From contig CAZQFQ010000018.1 in the NCBI GenBank assembly GCA_964592725.1, positions 1-27,541 of the forward strand: a stretch of 27,541 bases of DNA, read 5' to 3'. Under the pieces are notes generated by a model. It worked only from the letters and a program-made list of their open reading frames with translations. It was not told the DNA's origin and made no database searches. Numbering within the stretch: position 1 is the first letter of the stretch; every line of letters starts with the position of its first letter. Shown piece after piece: positions 13,840-21,350 of this stretch. The translations under genes and the position numbers were made by a program. This stretch comes from PALSA-1336 sp964592725 (GTDB lineage: Bacteria > Patescibacteriota > Doudnabacteria > UBA920).

Positions 13840-13868
13840 TAGTTTACTAAATTCCAAAATAAAAATAA

Positions 13869-16430
13869 ATGCCCCTGGTTTTAAGCACAATTGATATTAC
13901 GGTGCTGGTTTTGATTGGATTGATAGTCATTTTTGTGGCTGTCTTTTTTTATTATTATAAAAGGCATATTTACCATACTAAACATATTGTGCCCAGAATT
14001 CAGGATTGGGTATTTTTGGAAATTTTAATGCCCAAAGAGGGCTCGCCGGACAAAGACGAGCAGAGGCCGAAAACCGAGGAAGAAAAAAAGTTGTTAATCG
14101 GCATCGCCGAACAATTATTTACGACTTTGTCGGAGAGCACCAAAGAAAAGGGCTGGCTACAGGGCAAGGAATATTACAGTTTTGAAATTGCCTGCACGGA
14201 CAAAAAAATATCTTTTTACGTCAATTGCCCTAAAAATTTACAACAGTTGGTGGAAAAGCAAATCCAGGCGCAATACCCGCACGCTTTTATTGAGCAGGTT
14301 CCCGGCTACAATCCGTTCCAAAAAGACGGCAAAGTGGAGGTGGAGGAGCTGGCTTTAAACAAGCAGTACGTTTATCCTTTTCGGACTTACAAAACCACGG
14401 AGACCGATCCTCTTAACGCGTTGACTAACGCCATGAGCAAGCTTCAGGAAAATGAGGGCGCGGTTATCCAATATATTATCAGCCCGGCCGGCACGCAGTG
14501 GCAGGGGCGCCCCAGGCATATGGCTTTGGAAATTCAGCAGGGGAAAAATCCCGAACTCATAGAAAGAGGCCAGGTTTATCGCCTGCTCGTCGGTTTCGCG
14601 CGCGGCGTCGGCAGAGGTTTGGCCGGCATCGGCAGCGGCAGTGGAAATCAGCAACAGCCTTCTCACGCGCACAAAGATTTATCCGGCTACGGCTCGCCCA
14701 TTCAGCTTACGCCGATGCAGAATGAAATCGTCAAAAAACTGGAAGAAAAAGCCAGCCGGCCGGGCTACAAAGTCAACATTCGCCTGGTAACATCATCGGC
14801 AATTCCCGGAAACGCGAGCTCGCATATGCGCAACCTGTTATCATCTTTCTTACAATACAATATGCCGCCGTTTAACGGCCTGCACGCGACCAAACGGGAC
14901 AAAAATGACATTTTAAAAGATTATATTTTTCGGGTTTTCCGCGATAATGGTTTAAAAAGTATTTTAAACACCGAAGAGCTGGCTTCGCTGTGGCATTTGC
15001 CAACTCCCTATATTGAAACGCCGAATATCAAATGGCTTATCAGCAAAAAAGCGCCGCCGCCGGTGAATCTACCCAAAGACGGGTTATTGCTCGGCCGCAA
15101 TATTTACCGCGGCCTGGACACCAAAGTTTATATAGAGCGCGACGATCGCCGCCGGCATATGTATATTATCGGCCGTACCGGCTCGGGCAAAACCGAAATT
15201 ATGAAGTATATGTCCGTGCAGGACATTAAAAACGGGGAAGGCTTGTGCGTGATAGACCCGCACGGCGATTTTATAGAAGATATTCTGCCGCACATTCCCA
15301 AAGAGCGGGCCGAGGACGTAATTTTATTTGAGCCGTTTGATATGGACAGGCCGATGGGGCTCAATATGCTGGAAGTTGACGGCGAGGAGCAAAAAGATTT
15401 CGCGGTCCAGGAAATGATCCAGATTTTTTACAAACTGGTTACCGACCCGGCCATGCTGGGTCCGATGTTTGAGCACAATATGCGTAACGCCATGCTCACG
15501 CTAATGGCGGACGAAGAACATCCCGGAACGATTACCGACATCCCGCGGATTTTTACGGACACGGAGTTCCAAAAATACAAAGTCGCTAAGTTAAAAGATC
15601 CCGTAGTGCGTTTGTTCTGGGAAAAAGAAATGGCCAAAACATCGGACTTCCACAAAAGCGAAATGCTTGGCTATTTAATTTCCAAAGTCGGACGGTTTGT
15701 GGAAAACGCCATGATGCGCAACATTGTGGGGCAATCAAAATCATCGTTCAATTTCCGCAAAGTTATGGATGAACGCAAAATCTTGCTCATCAATTTGGCC
15801 AAAGGCAAGGTCGGCGAAATTAACGCCAAACTTTTGGGTTTGATAATCGTCAGCAAACTGCAAATGGCGGCACTCTCGCGGGCTGACGTAAAAGAAGACG
15901 ACCGGCCGGATTTTTATTTGTACGTGGACGAATTCCAAAATTTTGTCACCGACGCTTTTTCTTCTATTTTATCTGAGGCCAGAAAATACCGCTTAAGCTT
16001 AATTGTCGCCCATCAATATTTGGGTCAGCTGGAACAGCAGGCCGGCGCCCAGGGCGCGGCCAGCAAGGATTTGCGCGACGCCGTATTCGGCAATGCCGGC
16101 ACAATGGTTTGTTTTAGAATCGGCGCCGAAGACAGCGAAGTTATGGCCAAAGAATTCAAGCCCACATTTAACGAGTTTGATTTGGTGAATGTTGACCGCT
16201 ATAATGCTTATTTGAAACTGATGATAAATGGAACGGCGAGCAAGCCGTTTAATATGGCAACCTATCCGCTTTTAAGAAACGGCAACGAAGAACAAGCCAA
16301 GGCCATTCGCCAATTGTCGCGCCTCAAATACGGCCGAGCCAGGGCCGAAGTGGAAGAGGAAATTTTGGAAGCGGGCCAAGTCGCGGAAAATATGTCCGAG
16401 GCCTTGCCGGATGTGGAGAGAGGGTTGTAG
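13869..16430 (+). CDS. TraG/VirD4-like type IV secretion coupling ATPase, membrane-anchored
   Basis: 853 residues. One N-terminal membrane helix (about residues 8-30, LVLIGLIVIFVAVFFYYY) is followed by a 370-residue cytosolic region with no clear match that contains a G/S/Q-rich linker near 250-265. The motor domain begins with KDGLLLGRNIYRGLDTKVYI; Walker A GRTGSGKT lies at about 434-441 and is followed by LCVIDPHGDF. The acidic Walker B region is FYLYVDEFQNF (about 680-690), followed by LSEARKYRLSLIVAHQYLGQL, the TraG-D C-terminal (TraM-recognition) signature. Coupling ATPases of this kind pump DNA or protein substrates. No relaxase, VirB or pilus gene is nearby. CPR genomes often carry such a stand-alone ATPase, and a link to surface appendages or DNA uptake is only inference. 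Confidence 0.88.
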   Translation: MPLVLSTIDITVLVLIGLIVIFVAVFFYYYKRHIYHTKHIVPRIQDWVFLEILMPKEGSPDKDEQRPKTEEEKKLLIGIAEQLFTTLSESTKEKGWLQGKEYYSFEIACTDKKISFYVNCPKNLQQLVEKQIQAQYPHAFIEQVPGYNPFQKDGKVEVEELALNKQYVYPFRTYKTTETDPLNALTNAMSKLQENEGAVIQYIISPAGTQWQGRPRHMALEIQQGKNPELIERGQVYRLLVGFARGVGRGLAGIGSGSGNQQQPSHAHKDLSGYGSPIQLTPMQNEIVKKLEEKASRPGYKVNIRLVTSSAIPGNASSHMRNLLSSFLQYNMPPFNGLHATKRDKNDILKDYIFRVFRDNGLKSILNTEELASLWHLPTPYIETPNIKWLISKKAPPPVNLPKDGLLLGRNIYRGLDTKVYIERDDRRRHMYIIGRTGSGKTEIMKYMSVQDIKNGEGLCVIDPHGDFIEDILPHIPKERAEDVILFEPFDMDRPMGLNMLEVDGEEQKDFAVQEMIQIFYKLVTDPAMLGPMFEHNMRNAMLTLMADEEHPGTITDIPRIFTDTEFQKYKVAKLKDPVVRLFWEKEMAKTSDFHKSEMLGYLISKVGRFVENAMMRNIVGQSKSSFNFRKVMDERKILLINLAKGKVGEINAKLLGLIIVSKLQMAALSRADVKEDDRPDFYLYVDEFQNFVTDAFSSILSEARKYRLSLIVAHQYLGQLEQQAGAQGAASKDLRDAVFGNAGTMVCFRIGAEDSEVMAKEFKPTFNEFDLVNVDRYNAYLKLMINGTASKPFNMATYPLLRNGNEEQAKAIRQLSRLKYGRARAEVEEEILEAGQVAENMSEALPDVERGL

Positions 16431-16511
16431 GTTGAGATTTATCAGTTTTGCTTGAAAAGGGCTTATTTGCCAAATTGCCGATTTACGTCAAAATATATCC
16501 ACTTTATGCCC

Positions 16512-16536
16512 ACAGGGGCGGGTTGCCTGTTTTTTA
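16512..16536 (+). terminator. Possible weak terminator after the ATPase gene
   Basis: ACAGG (16512-16516) and CCTGT (16526-16530) form a short stem followed by six T. The stem is only 5 bp, and its right arm overlaps the -35 of the next promoter. Confidence 0.4.
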
Positions 16537-16551
16537 ATTTATTGATATAAT
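16523..16551 (+). promoter_or_regulatory. Promoter with extended -10 upstream of the 206-residue protein
   Basis: TTGCCT (16523-16528), a 17-base spacer, and TATAAT (16546-16551) preceded by TGA (16543-16545). It would give a leader of about 90 bases before the ATG at 16651. The 220-bp gap from 16431 otherwise holds only A+T-rich sequence and the weak stem described above. Confidence 0.7.
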
Positions 16552-16650
16552 ATCTTTACATAAAGGCGTTGAGAAACAAAAATACAAAGTAGCCGTAGTT
16601 AAGCCTTTTGTGGCGTTTTAAATTTGATTTAACAAAAATAAAAAAATTTT

Positions 16651-17271
16651 ATGGACAAGATTTCCAATTTAGCTATGGTCGCGCAAATGATAGACGCGGC
16701 CGAAAAAAATATCCAGGCCGCCAAGCAGATGCTCAAGGAAATGATGGGCGGTCCGGCCACCAAGGCCAACCTCGCGGCGCTTTCCGAAAAAGCGCAGACT
16801 TTTACCGTGTCCGAGGGCGGCAAAGTTATTGAAGGCGTGTTCGACGGCCAAAATATGATAGGCCCGGACAAAAAACAATATCCGGTGCCGGCCAATTACG
16901 CTTCCAAATCCAAACTGGTGGAGGGCGACGTGCTTAAACTCACCATCTCGGATGACGGCTCGTTTATTTATAAACAAATCGGCCCCATTGAAAGAAAGAA
17001 AATGCTGGGTGTTTTGCTGGTGGACGAAAAAGGCGACTTTAAAGTTTTGGCCGAAGGCAAACCGTACAAAGTTTTGCTGGCCAGCTTAACTTATTTTAAA
17101 GCCGAAGCCGGGGACGAGGTTACTATTGTCGTTCCCCAAAGTCAGGAAACCGATTGGGCCGCTGTGGAGAATGTCATCAAAAAAGGCGCGGGCGTGAGCC
17201 ACACCGACGTGGAAATGGGCGAGTCTCCTTCCGGAGCCAAGGTTATTTTGGATGAAGATGAGGAGTTATAA
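16651..17271 (+). CDS. Unknown two-part protein (helical N-terminus, beta-rich core)
   Basis: 206 residues, not recognised. Residues 1-35 are an amphipathic, methionine-rich helix (MVAQMIDAAEKNIQAAKQMLKEMM). Residues 45-165 look beta-rich, with two similar stretches: KVIEGVFDGQNMIGPDKKQYPVPANYASKSKLVEGDVLKLTI and FKVLAEGKPYKVLLASLTYFKAEAGDEVTIVVP (named here in short form, VPANYASKSKLVEGDVLKL and KVLLASLTYFKAEAGDEVT). Both end in a hydrophobic strand after a 'GD.V/L' turn, so an internal duplication is possible. An acidic tail (EDEEL) ends the protein. No signal or membrane segment, so it is probably cytosolic. It has its own promoter. It resembles unannotated proteins I associate with Patescibacteria, without certainty. 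Confidence 0.8.
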   Translation: MDKISNLAMVAQMIDAAEKNIQAAKQMLKEMMGGPATKANLAALSEKAQTFTVSEGGKVIEGVFDGQNMIGPDKKQYPVPANYASKSKLVEGDVLKLTISDDGSFIYKQIGPIERKKMLGVLLVDEKGDFKVLAEGKPYKVLLASLTYFKAEAGDEVTIVVPQSQETDWAAVENVIKKGAGVSHTDVEMGESPSGAKVILDEDEEL

Positions 17272-17371
17272 TCCACAGACCACTGATTAACACAGATACA
17301 CAGATTAATTGTACGAGTTTTATAGTTTAGTTAGCCAATCTGTGAATCTGTGAGTATCTGTGATCTGTGGA
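17272..17371. repeat. Word-array inverted repeat, CACAGAT family, copy 2
   Basis: TCCACAGACCACTGATTAA, CACAGATACACAGATT on the left; AATCTGTGAATCTGTGAG, TATCTGTGATCTGTGGA on the right. The halves pair over most of 35 bp. The same words occur at 4250-4344. It lies 21 bases before the next chosen start. Confidence 0.9.
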
Positions 17372-17392
17372 GTGGTAATTTTTAATGAACAA

Positions 17393-18055
17393 ATGGAAAA
17401 CAGCCAAACAATCGGTCAGCAAAATTTAAGCCAAAAAATTACCCGGTTTTTGGAAACCCATGCCGTAATTTACCAATTTTTTCGGTTTGTGTGCATCGGG
17501 TTTTTAAATACCGGTTTGAATTTTTTGGTTGTTAACCTAATTTCCAAAGCTCTCGGAATCTCGCAGGGATGGCCTTTGGGGGCGGTTACCGCCGCAGGTT
17601 TTGTCTGCGCCGTTATTCAAAGCTACCCCTGGAACCGCACCTGGACATTTGGCAACGAGCAAGGCGTTTCTTTGTGGGCGAATATAGTCAGGTTAATTAA
17701 GGTAGGTCTTTTGGGATCGTTATCACTGGTTTTAGTTTTTATCGCGGCGAAGCTTTCGGCTCCGGCCTATTTTTACGCCCTTGTCCTGGTGGTTTATTTA
17801 ATTTTTGAATCCGTGCTGTGGCGCCATTTTGGCTTTCATATGTCAAATTGGGACCACGAGGGCCATTCTTTTTTGATATTTTTTATTGTCACGCTTATCG
17901 GTTTGGGCATTAATTCTTCTTTAAGTTCGGTAATTTCCGTCCATTTGCATATTACCCATTCCGATTTGGATAAAAATTTGGCGGTGGCTTTGGCCACCGG
18001 CGTTTCTCTGTTTTGGAATTTTGTCGGATATAAGATTTTTGTGTTTAAGAAATAG
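17393..18055 (+). CDS. GtrA-like polytopic membrane protein (duplicated)
   Basis: 220 residues from ATG 17393; an in-frame GTG at 17360 lies in the repeat and is rejected. The first four hydrophobic segments (about 27-48, 61-80, 100-120, 123-145) with QFFRFVCIGFLNTGLNFLVV and YPWNRTWTF match the GtrA family, often linked to flipping or transfer of polyprenyl-linked sugars. Two more segments (about 160-178 and 196-215) end WNFVGYKIFVFKK, which echoes the family's end motif. The protein thus looks like one GtrA unit plus a second partial copy, longer than the usual 120-150 residues. Substrate unknown. It is followed by a strong terminator. Confidence 0.82.
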   Translation: MENSQTIGQQNLSQKITRFLETHAVIYQFFRFVCIGFLNTGLNFLVVNLISKALGISQGWPLGAVTAAGFVCAVIQSYPWNRTWTFGNEQGVSLWANIVRLIKVGLLGSLSLVLVFIAAKLSAPAYFYALVLVVYLIFESVLWRHFGFHMSNWDHEGHSFLIFFIVTLIGLGINSSLSSVISVHLHITHSDLDKNLAVALATGVSLFWNFVGYKIFVFKK

Positions 18056-18061
18056 CACCGC

Positions 18062-18097
18062 TGATTTGTCGCTGATAAGTACGCTGATCGGACGCTG
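18062..18097 (+). repeat. GCTGAT direct word repeat
   Basis: CGCTGAT-like words occur four times (CCGCTGATTT, TCGCTGATAAG, ACGCTGATC, ACGCTGA) at roughly 11-bp spacing. The word is that of the rpsQ-rplN spacer, but here without the inverted half. Confidence 0.65.
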
Positions 18098-18123
18098 AAA
18101 AACAGCCGGCGGGGGCTGTTTTT
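18098..18123 (+). terminator. Intrinsic terminator after the GtrA-like gene
   Basis: AAAAACAGCC (18098-18107), a 6-base loop, and GGCTGTTTTT (18114-18123): a 10-bp perfect stem with an A-tract before and T-tract after, so it could work on both strands. Confidence 0.9.
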
Positions 18124-18138
18124 ATTTTTGGTTGGTAG

Positions 18139-18147
18139 TGATATAAT
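18139..18147 (+). promoter_or_regulatory. Extended -10 promoter for dnaX
   Basis: TGATATAAT, identical to the elements at 12908-12916 and 16543-16551. No convincing -35 exists 17 bases upstream, where the terminator T-tract lies. The predicted leader is about 85 bases and contains the word array at 18164-18210. Confidence 0.65.
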
Positions 18148-18163
18148 AGATGGGAAAGTGAAA

Positions 18164-18210
18164 AGAGATAAGAGAATAGAGAATAGAGAATAGGATAGGC
18201 ACTTATCTCT
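18164..18210. repeat. Word-array inverted repeat, AGAGAATA family, in dnaX leader
   Basis: AGAGATAAG (18164-18172) pairs perfectly with CTTATCTCT (18202-18210). AGAGAATAGAGAATAGAGAAT fills the left half (three copies of a 7-base word) and a looser TATTCGCTATGCAC follows on the right. It lies in the predicted dnaX 5' leader. Confidence 0.78.
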
Positions 18211-18237
18211 AAGCACTATTCGCTATGCACTAAATCT

Positions 18238-19824
18238 ATGGCAGTACTTTATCGCAAATATCGTCCGCAGACTTTTGCCGACGTTTTAAACCAAAAATCC
18301 ATTATCCGGACGCTTAAAAATCAGGTTAAAAGCGGGGGAATTTCGCATGCTTATTTGTTTACGGGCAGCCGCGGAATCGGCAAGACATCGGTCGCGCGGA
18401 TTTTGGCAAAAGCGGTCAACTGCATATCGGAGAGTCGGAAGTCGGAAGTCGGAGGGCGCGACAAAGGGGACGCCTGCGGAATTTGTGATAATTGCACAGC
18501 TATCGCTCAAAATAGTTTTTTGGATTTGATAGAAATAGACGCGGCTTCCAATACCGGCGTGGATAATATTCGCGATTTAATTGAACACGTAAAATTCAGC
18601 CCGACTTCTGGTAAATATAAAGTCTTTATTATTGATGAAGTGCATATGTTAAGCAAAGGTGCTTTTAACGCTTTGCTCAAAACTTTGGAAGAACCTCCCA
18701 AGCACGCGATTTTTGTTTTAGCCACCACGGAAATCAACAAGGTGCCGGCAACCATTATTTCCCGAACGCAGAGATTTGATTTTAAAGCTTTAAGTGCGGC
18801 CGATTTATTGCCTCATTTGGAAAAAATTTGCGCGGAAGAAAATTTTAAAATCAGCAAAGAGGTTTTGGAATTGGTTGCCCAAAATGCCGACGGCAGCGCG
18901 CGCGACGCTTTGTCATTGCTGGATAAGCTGATGACGCTGGGCGAAAGCCCGAGCGTGGAAGACTCCCAGCAGCTTTTGGGCATTACGGATATAGCGGTAT
19001 GCGAAAATTTGTTGGAACTGATTGTTTTGGGAAAGGCCAATAAACTGCCAGAATTTTTTTCCGGCCTTGCCGAAAAAGGCGCGGATTATGCTATTTTAAA
19101 CCGTGACTTTTTGGAATACTTGCGTAAAATTTTGGTTTTTAAAGTTACCGCCGGCAATCAAAATTTTAATTTATCCGATGAGCATTCGGGAAAAATCAAG
19201 GAGCTGGCGGGAAAGTTTTCGCTAAATGAGATTATTTTTACAGTTCGTTTGTTTTTAAAATCCTATAAAGACTTATCCGGTTCTCCCGCTCCGGAAATTC
19301 CCATGCTCTTGGCCGCGCTTGAAGCGGGGTTAAAAAAGTCTTCCGCGTCATCAGTTGTTTCGTCTGTGCCATCCCGACCGGCGACGAGTGCATCCGAGGA
19401 GGAGCGGAGGGATCCCTTAATTTCTCAAAGATTAGATGTTCTTAAATCCACGCCCCAAATTCAGGAATCAGTAATCATTGAAGAAGCCGGCGAGGTTATG
19501 ACTCTCCCGGAAGTGCGGGTTGTCTGGCCGAAAGTCATAGAAAAGGTCAGGGAAATTAACAGCCCCTTAGCCAGTCTTTTAAGAAACGGCGAAATTACCG
19601 ATGTCTTAGGAAGCAAAATTATTTTAAAAGTTAAATTTTTATTTAACAAGCAAAATTTGGAGCACCCCAAAAATTTTAGCTTGGTTTGTTCAGTCTTCGA
19701 AGAGGTGGCCGGGAAAAAAATGAGCGTCTCCGCGCAGGTAGTAAAATCAGAAACACTGCAATCCGATCCGTCCGGCGCCCTGACCCAGGCTCTCCAGGTT
19801 TTTGGCGGGGAATTGATAGATTAA
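18238..19824 (+). CDS. dnaX: DNA polymerase III subunit gamma/tau
   Basis: Clamp-loader ATPase of the replisome. Walker A GSRGIGKT is at residues 43-50, the zinc-module cysteines are at 62, 80, 83 and 86, Walker B is FIIDEVHML (Asp133, Glu134) and the arginine-finger region SRTQRF is at 176-180. 528 residues. Two insertions encoded by repeat-like DNA stand out. The zinc loop carries SESRKSEVGGR (64-74), coded by three GTCGGAA words. The linker after domain III carries VPSRPATSASEEERRDP (about 378-394), coded by a REP-like stem-loop. A domain resembling the tau C-terminal module follows (about 420-520). No convincing frameshift signal for a separate gamma form was found. The next feature downstream is a 40-bp palindrome. 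Confidence 0.96.
   Translation: MAVLYRKYRPQTFADVLNQKSIIRTLKNQVKSGGISHAYLFTGSRGIGKTSVARILAKAVNCISESRKSEVGGRDKGDACGICDNCTAIAQNSFLDLIEIDAASNTGVDNIRDLIEHVKFSPTSGKYKVFIIDEVHMLSKGAFNALLKTLEEPPKHAIFVLATTEINKVPATIISRTQRFDFKALSAADLLPHLEKICAEENFKISKEVLELVAQNADGSARDALSLLDKLMTLGESPSVEDSQQLLGITDIAVCENLLELIVLGKANKLPEFFSGLAEKGADYAILNRDFLEYLRKILVFKVTAGNQNFNLSDEHSGKIKELAGKFSLNEIIFTVRLFLKSYKDLSGSPAPEIPMLLAALEAGLKKSSASSVVSSVPSRPATSASEEERRDPLISQRLDVLKSTPQIQESVIIEEAGEVMTLPEVRVVWPKVIEKVREINSPLASLLRNGEITDVLGSKIILKVKFLFNKQNLEHPKNFSLVCSVFEEVAGKKMSVSAQVVKSETLQSDPSGALTQALQVFGGELID
18434..18454 (+). repeat. Heptamer GTCGGAA array inside dnaX
   Basis: Three consecutive copies of GTCGGA(A/G) lie in frame between the first and second zinc cysteines of DnaX. 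Seven-base copies are read in shifting frames, giving SRKSEVGG. Confidence 0.85.
19368..19415 (+). repeat. REP-like stem-loop inside dnaX linker
   Basis: CATCCCGACCGGCGACG begins and GGAGCGGAGGGATCCC ends the segment; ATCCC and GGGAT form the stem ends. The style (ATCCCGA...GGAGCGGAGGGAT) is that of intergenic repeats, yet here it is read through as protein. Confidence 0.6.
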
Positions 19825-19855
19825 CTATGGGCGCGATTTTTATCGAGAAACCCGA

Positions 19856-19895
19856 TTATTTACACTTACGCTCGGCCGAGCGTAAGTGTAAATAA
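19856..19895. promoter_or_regulatory. 40-bp perfect palindrome centred on CGGCCG
   Basis: TTATTTACACTTACGCTCGG followed by its exact complement: a 40-bp perfect palindrome. It starts 32 bases after the dnaX stop. A bidirectional terminator or a protein-binding site are both possible; unlike the palindrome at 12886-12923 it has no TATAAT. Confidence 0.9.
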
Positions 19896-19917
19896 AGTAA
19901 TAAAAAGCAAAAAATAG

Positions 19918-19941
19918 CCGGTTTTTGGAAAACCGGTTTTT
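19918..19941 (+). terminator. Intrinsic terminator between dnaX and the protease gene
   Basis: CCGGTTTT (19918-19925), loop TGG, AAAACCGG (19929-19936), then TTTTT. A perfect 8-bp stem with T-tract. Confidence 0.88.
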
Positions 19942-19942
19942 G

Positions 19943-19951
19943 TGTTATAAT
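19943..19951 (+). promoter_or_regulatory. Extended -10 promoter for the HtrA-like gene
   Basis: TGTTATAAT (TGnTATAAT) right after the terminator T-tract. No clear -35. The predicted leader is about 45 bases to ATG 20004. Confidence 0.65.
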
Positions 19952-20003
19952 ACAGGCAATAAAAGCAGTCCTTTTAGCGGCGGCTCTAATTAAGTTTAGC
20001 ATT

Positions 20004-21311
20004 ATGGAAAATCAAGTACTAACTCAACCGGTTTTGGACCAAAATCCGGTCAATCAAAAAAAACCTGTCAGTAAAACGGTTAAAATGTTAATTTTGGCCG
20101 TTATTTTAAGCTTAGTTTTTGGAAGTATTGGCGGGGCATTGGGAACTGTTTACCTTTTGCGTTCATCGTCCGGAAAAAAGTTGCTTGGCGCTATGTCTGT
20201 GCCCGGGCTTAGTCAAAATGTTGTTTATAACGAAGATTCGTCCACGGTCAATGTGGTAAAACAAGCCGGGCCGGCCGTGGTTTCCATAATTATTTCGCAA
20301 GATTTAAGCCAGGTTCCGGGCTATGGGTTAAACCCCGACAGCCAGGATCCGTTTTTTAATTTTTTCTTTAATAATGGCCAGATGCCGCAGGATAATGGCA
20401 ACTCATCGGGAGACAATTCATCGGGCAATTCTTCGTCAGGCGGCCTTCAGGAAGTCGGGGCCGGCAGCGGATTTTTTGTTTCAGCTGATGGATTAATTTT
20501 AACTAACAAACACGTGGTCTCCGACACCTCGGCCAGTTATACCGTCATAACATCGGATGGCAAAAAATATGACGCCAAAGTTTTAGCGCAGGATCCTACC
20601 AACGATCTCGCGCTGGTAAAAATTAATATTCAAAATGCTCCGTATTTGAAACTCGCCGATTCATCGCAGTTGCAGGTCGGCCAGCACGTAATAGCTATCG
20701 GCAATTCTTTGGGGCAATATCAGAATACCGTAACCAGCGGCATAATTTCCGGCATCGGCCGGAGCATAACCGCGGGGAGTGATACCGGCTCAAGTGAAGA
20801 TTTATCCGGCGTCATTCAGACCGACGCGGCTATTAATCCCGGAAACAGCGGCGGACCGCTGTTAAATATAGAAGGGCAGGTTGTGGGCATTAATACAGCC
20901 ATTGACCAGCAAGGCCAGCTGGTGGGTTTTGCCATCCCGGCTAATGAAATTGCCAAGGCGCTGGTTAGCTACCAAAAAAATGGAAAAATTACCAGCGCGT
21001 TTTTGGGTGTTCGCTATATTATTATTACGGACGACATTGCCACCCAGCAAAATTTGCCCCGTAACTACGGCGCGTTAATCGTCCGTGGCCAGAATGTCAC
21101 CGACTTTGCGGTTTTGCCCGGAAGTCCGGCGGATAAAGCCGGCCTGATGGAGAATGATATTATTTTGGAAGTTAACGGCACCAAAGTTGACCAAAACAAC
21201 ACCTTAGCCTCGCTCATTTCCAATTACAGCCCCGGCGACACGGTCACTTTGCGGGTTTATCATAAAGGCCAGGAAGAGGATGTGAAGTTAACTTTGGGAG
21301 AAACAAAATAG
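20004..21311 (+). CDS. HtrA/DegP-type serine protease with PDZ domain
   Basis: 435 residues. An N-terminal cytosolic segment and one membrane anchor (about residues 28-52, ILAVILSLVFGSIGGALGTVYLL in part) place the rest outside the membrane. The trypsin-like domain has catalytic His170 (TNKHVVS), Asp201 (TNDLALVKI) and Ser282 (GNSGGPLL). A G/N/S-rich loop precedes it (about 127-150). One PDZ domain follows (about 335-430: FLGVRYI, LPGSPADKAGLMENDIILEVNG). Such proteases degrade or refold misfolded envelope proteins. The start at 20004 fits the membrane anchor. It has its own promoter, and ruvX follows after 39 bp. Confidence 0.95.
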   Translation: MENQVLTQPVLDQNPVNQKKPVSKTVKMLILAVILSLVFGSIGGALGTVYLLRSSSGKKLLGAMSVPGLSQNVVYNEDSSTVNVVKQAGPAVVSIIISQDLSQVPGYGLNPDSQDPFFNFFFNNGQMPQDNGNSSGDNSSGNSSSGGLQEVGAGSGFFVSADGLILTNKHVVSDTSASYTVITSDGKKYDAKVLAQDPTNDLALVKINIQNAPYLKLADSSQLQVGQHVIAIGNSLGQYQNTVTSGIISGIGRSITAGSDTGSSEDLSGVIQTDAAINPGNSGGPLLNIEGQVVGINTAIDQQGQLVGFAIPANEIAKALVSYQKNGKITSAFLGVRYIIITDDIATQQNLPRNYGALIVRGQNVTDFAVLPGSPADKAGLMENDIILEVNGTKVDQNNTLASLISNYSPGDTVTLRVYHKGQEEDVKLTLGETK

Positions 21312-21312
21312 G

Positions 21313-21346
21313 TCATATAAGACTAATTAGACCTATAAGACCTATT
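21313..21346. repeat. Word spacer, TAGGACCTATAA family (short)
   Basis: GTCATATAAGACTAATTAG and ACCTATAAGACCTATTG repeat a GACC(T)ATAA word. The related longer form is at 23217-23258. It fills the gap before ruvX. Confidence 0.6.
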
Positions 21347-21350
21347 GCAT

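Noticed and set aside
19705..19725. Programmed frameshift in dnaX at GGGAAAAAAATG
   Set aside because: It lies within 40 codons of the end, the heptamer does not fit X-XXY-YYZ in frame, and the shifted frame runs on into the palindrome region. No gamma-like product would result.
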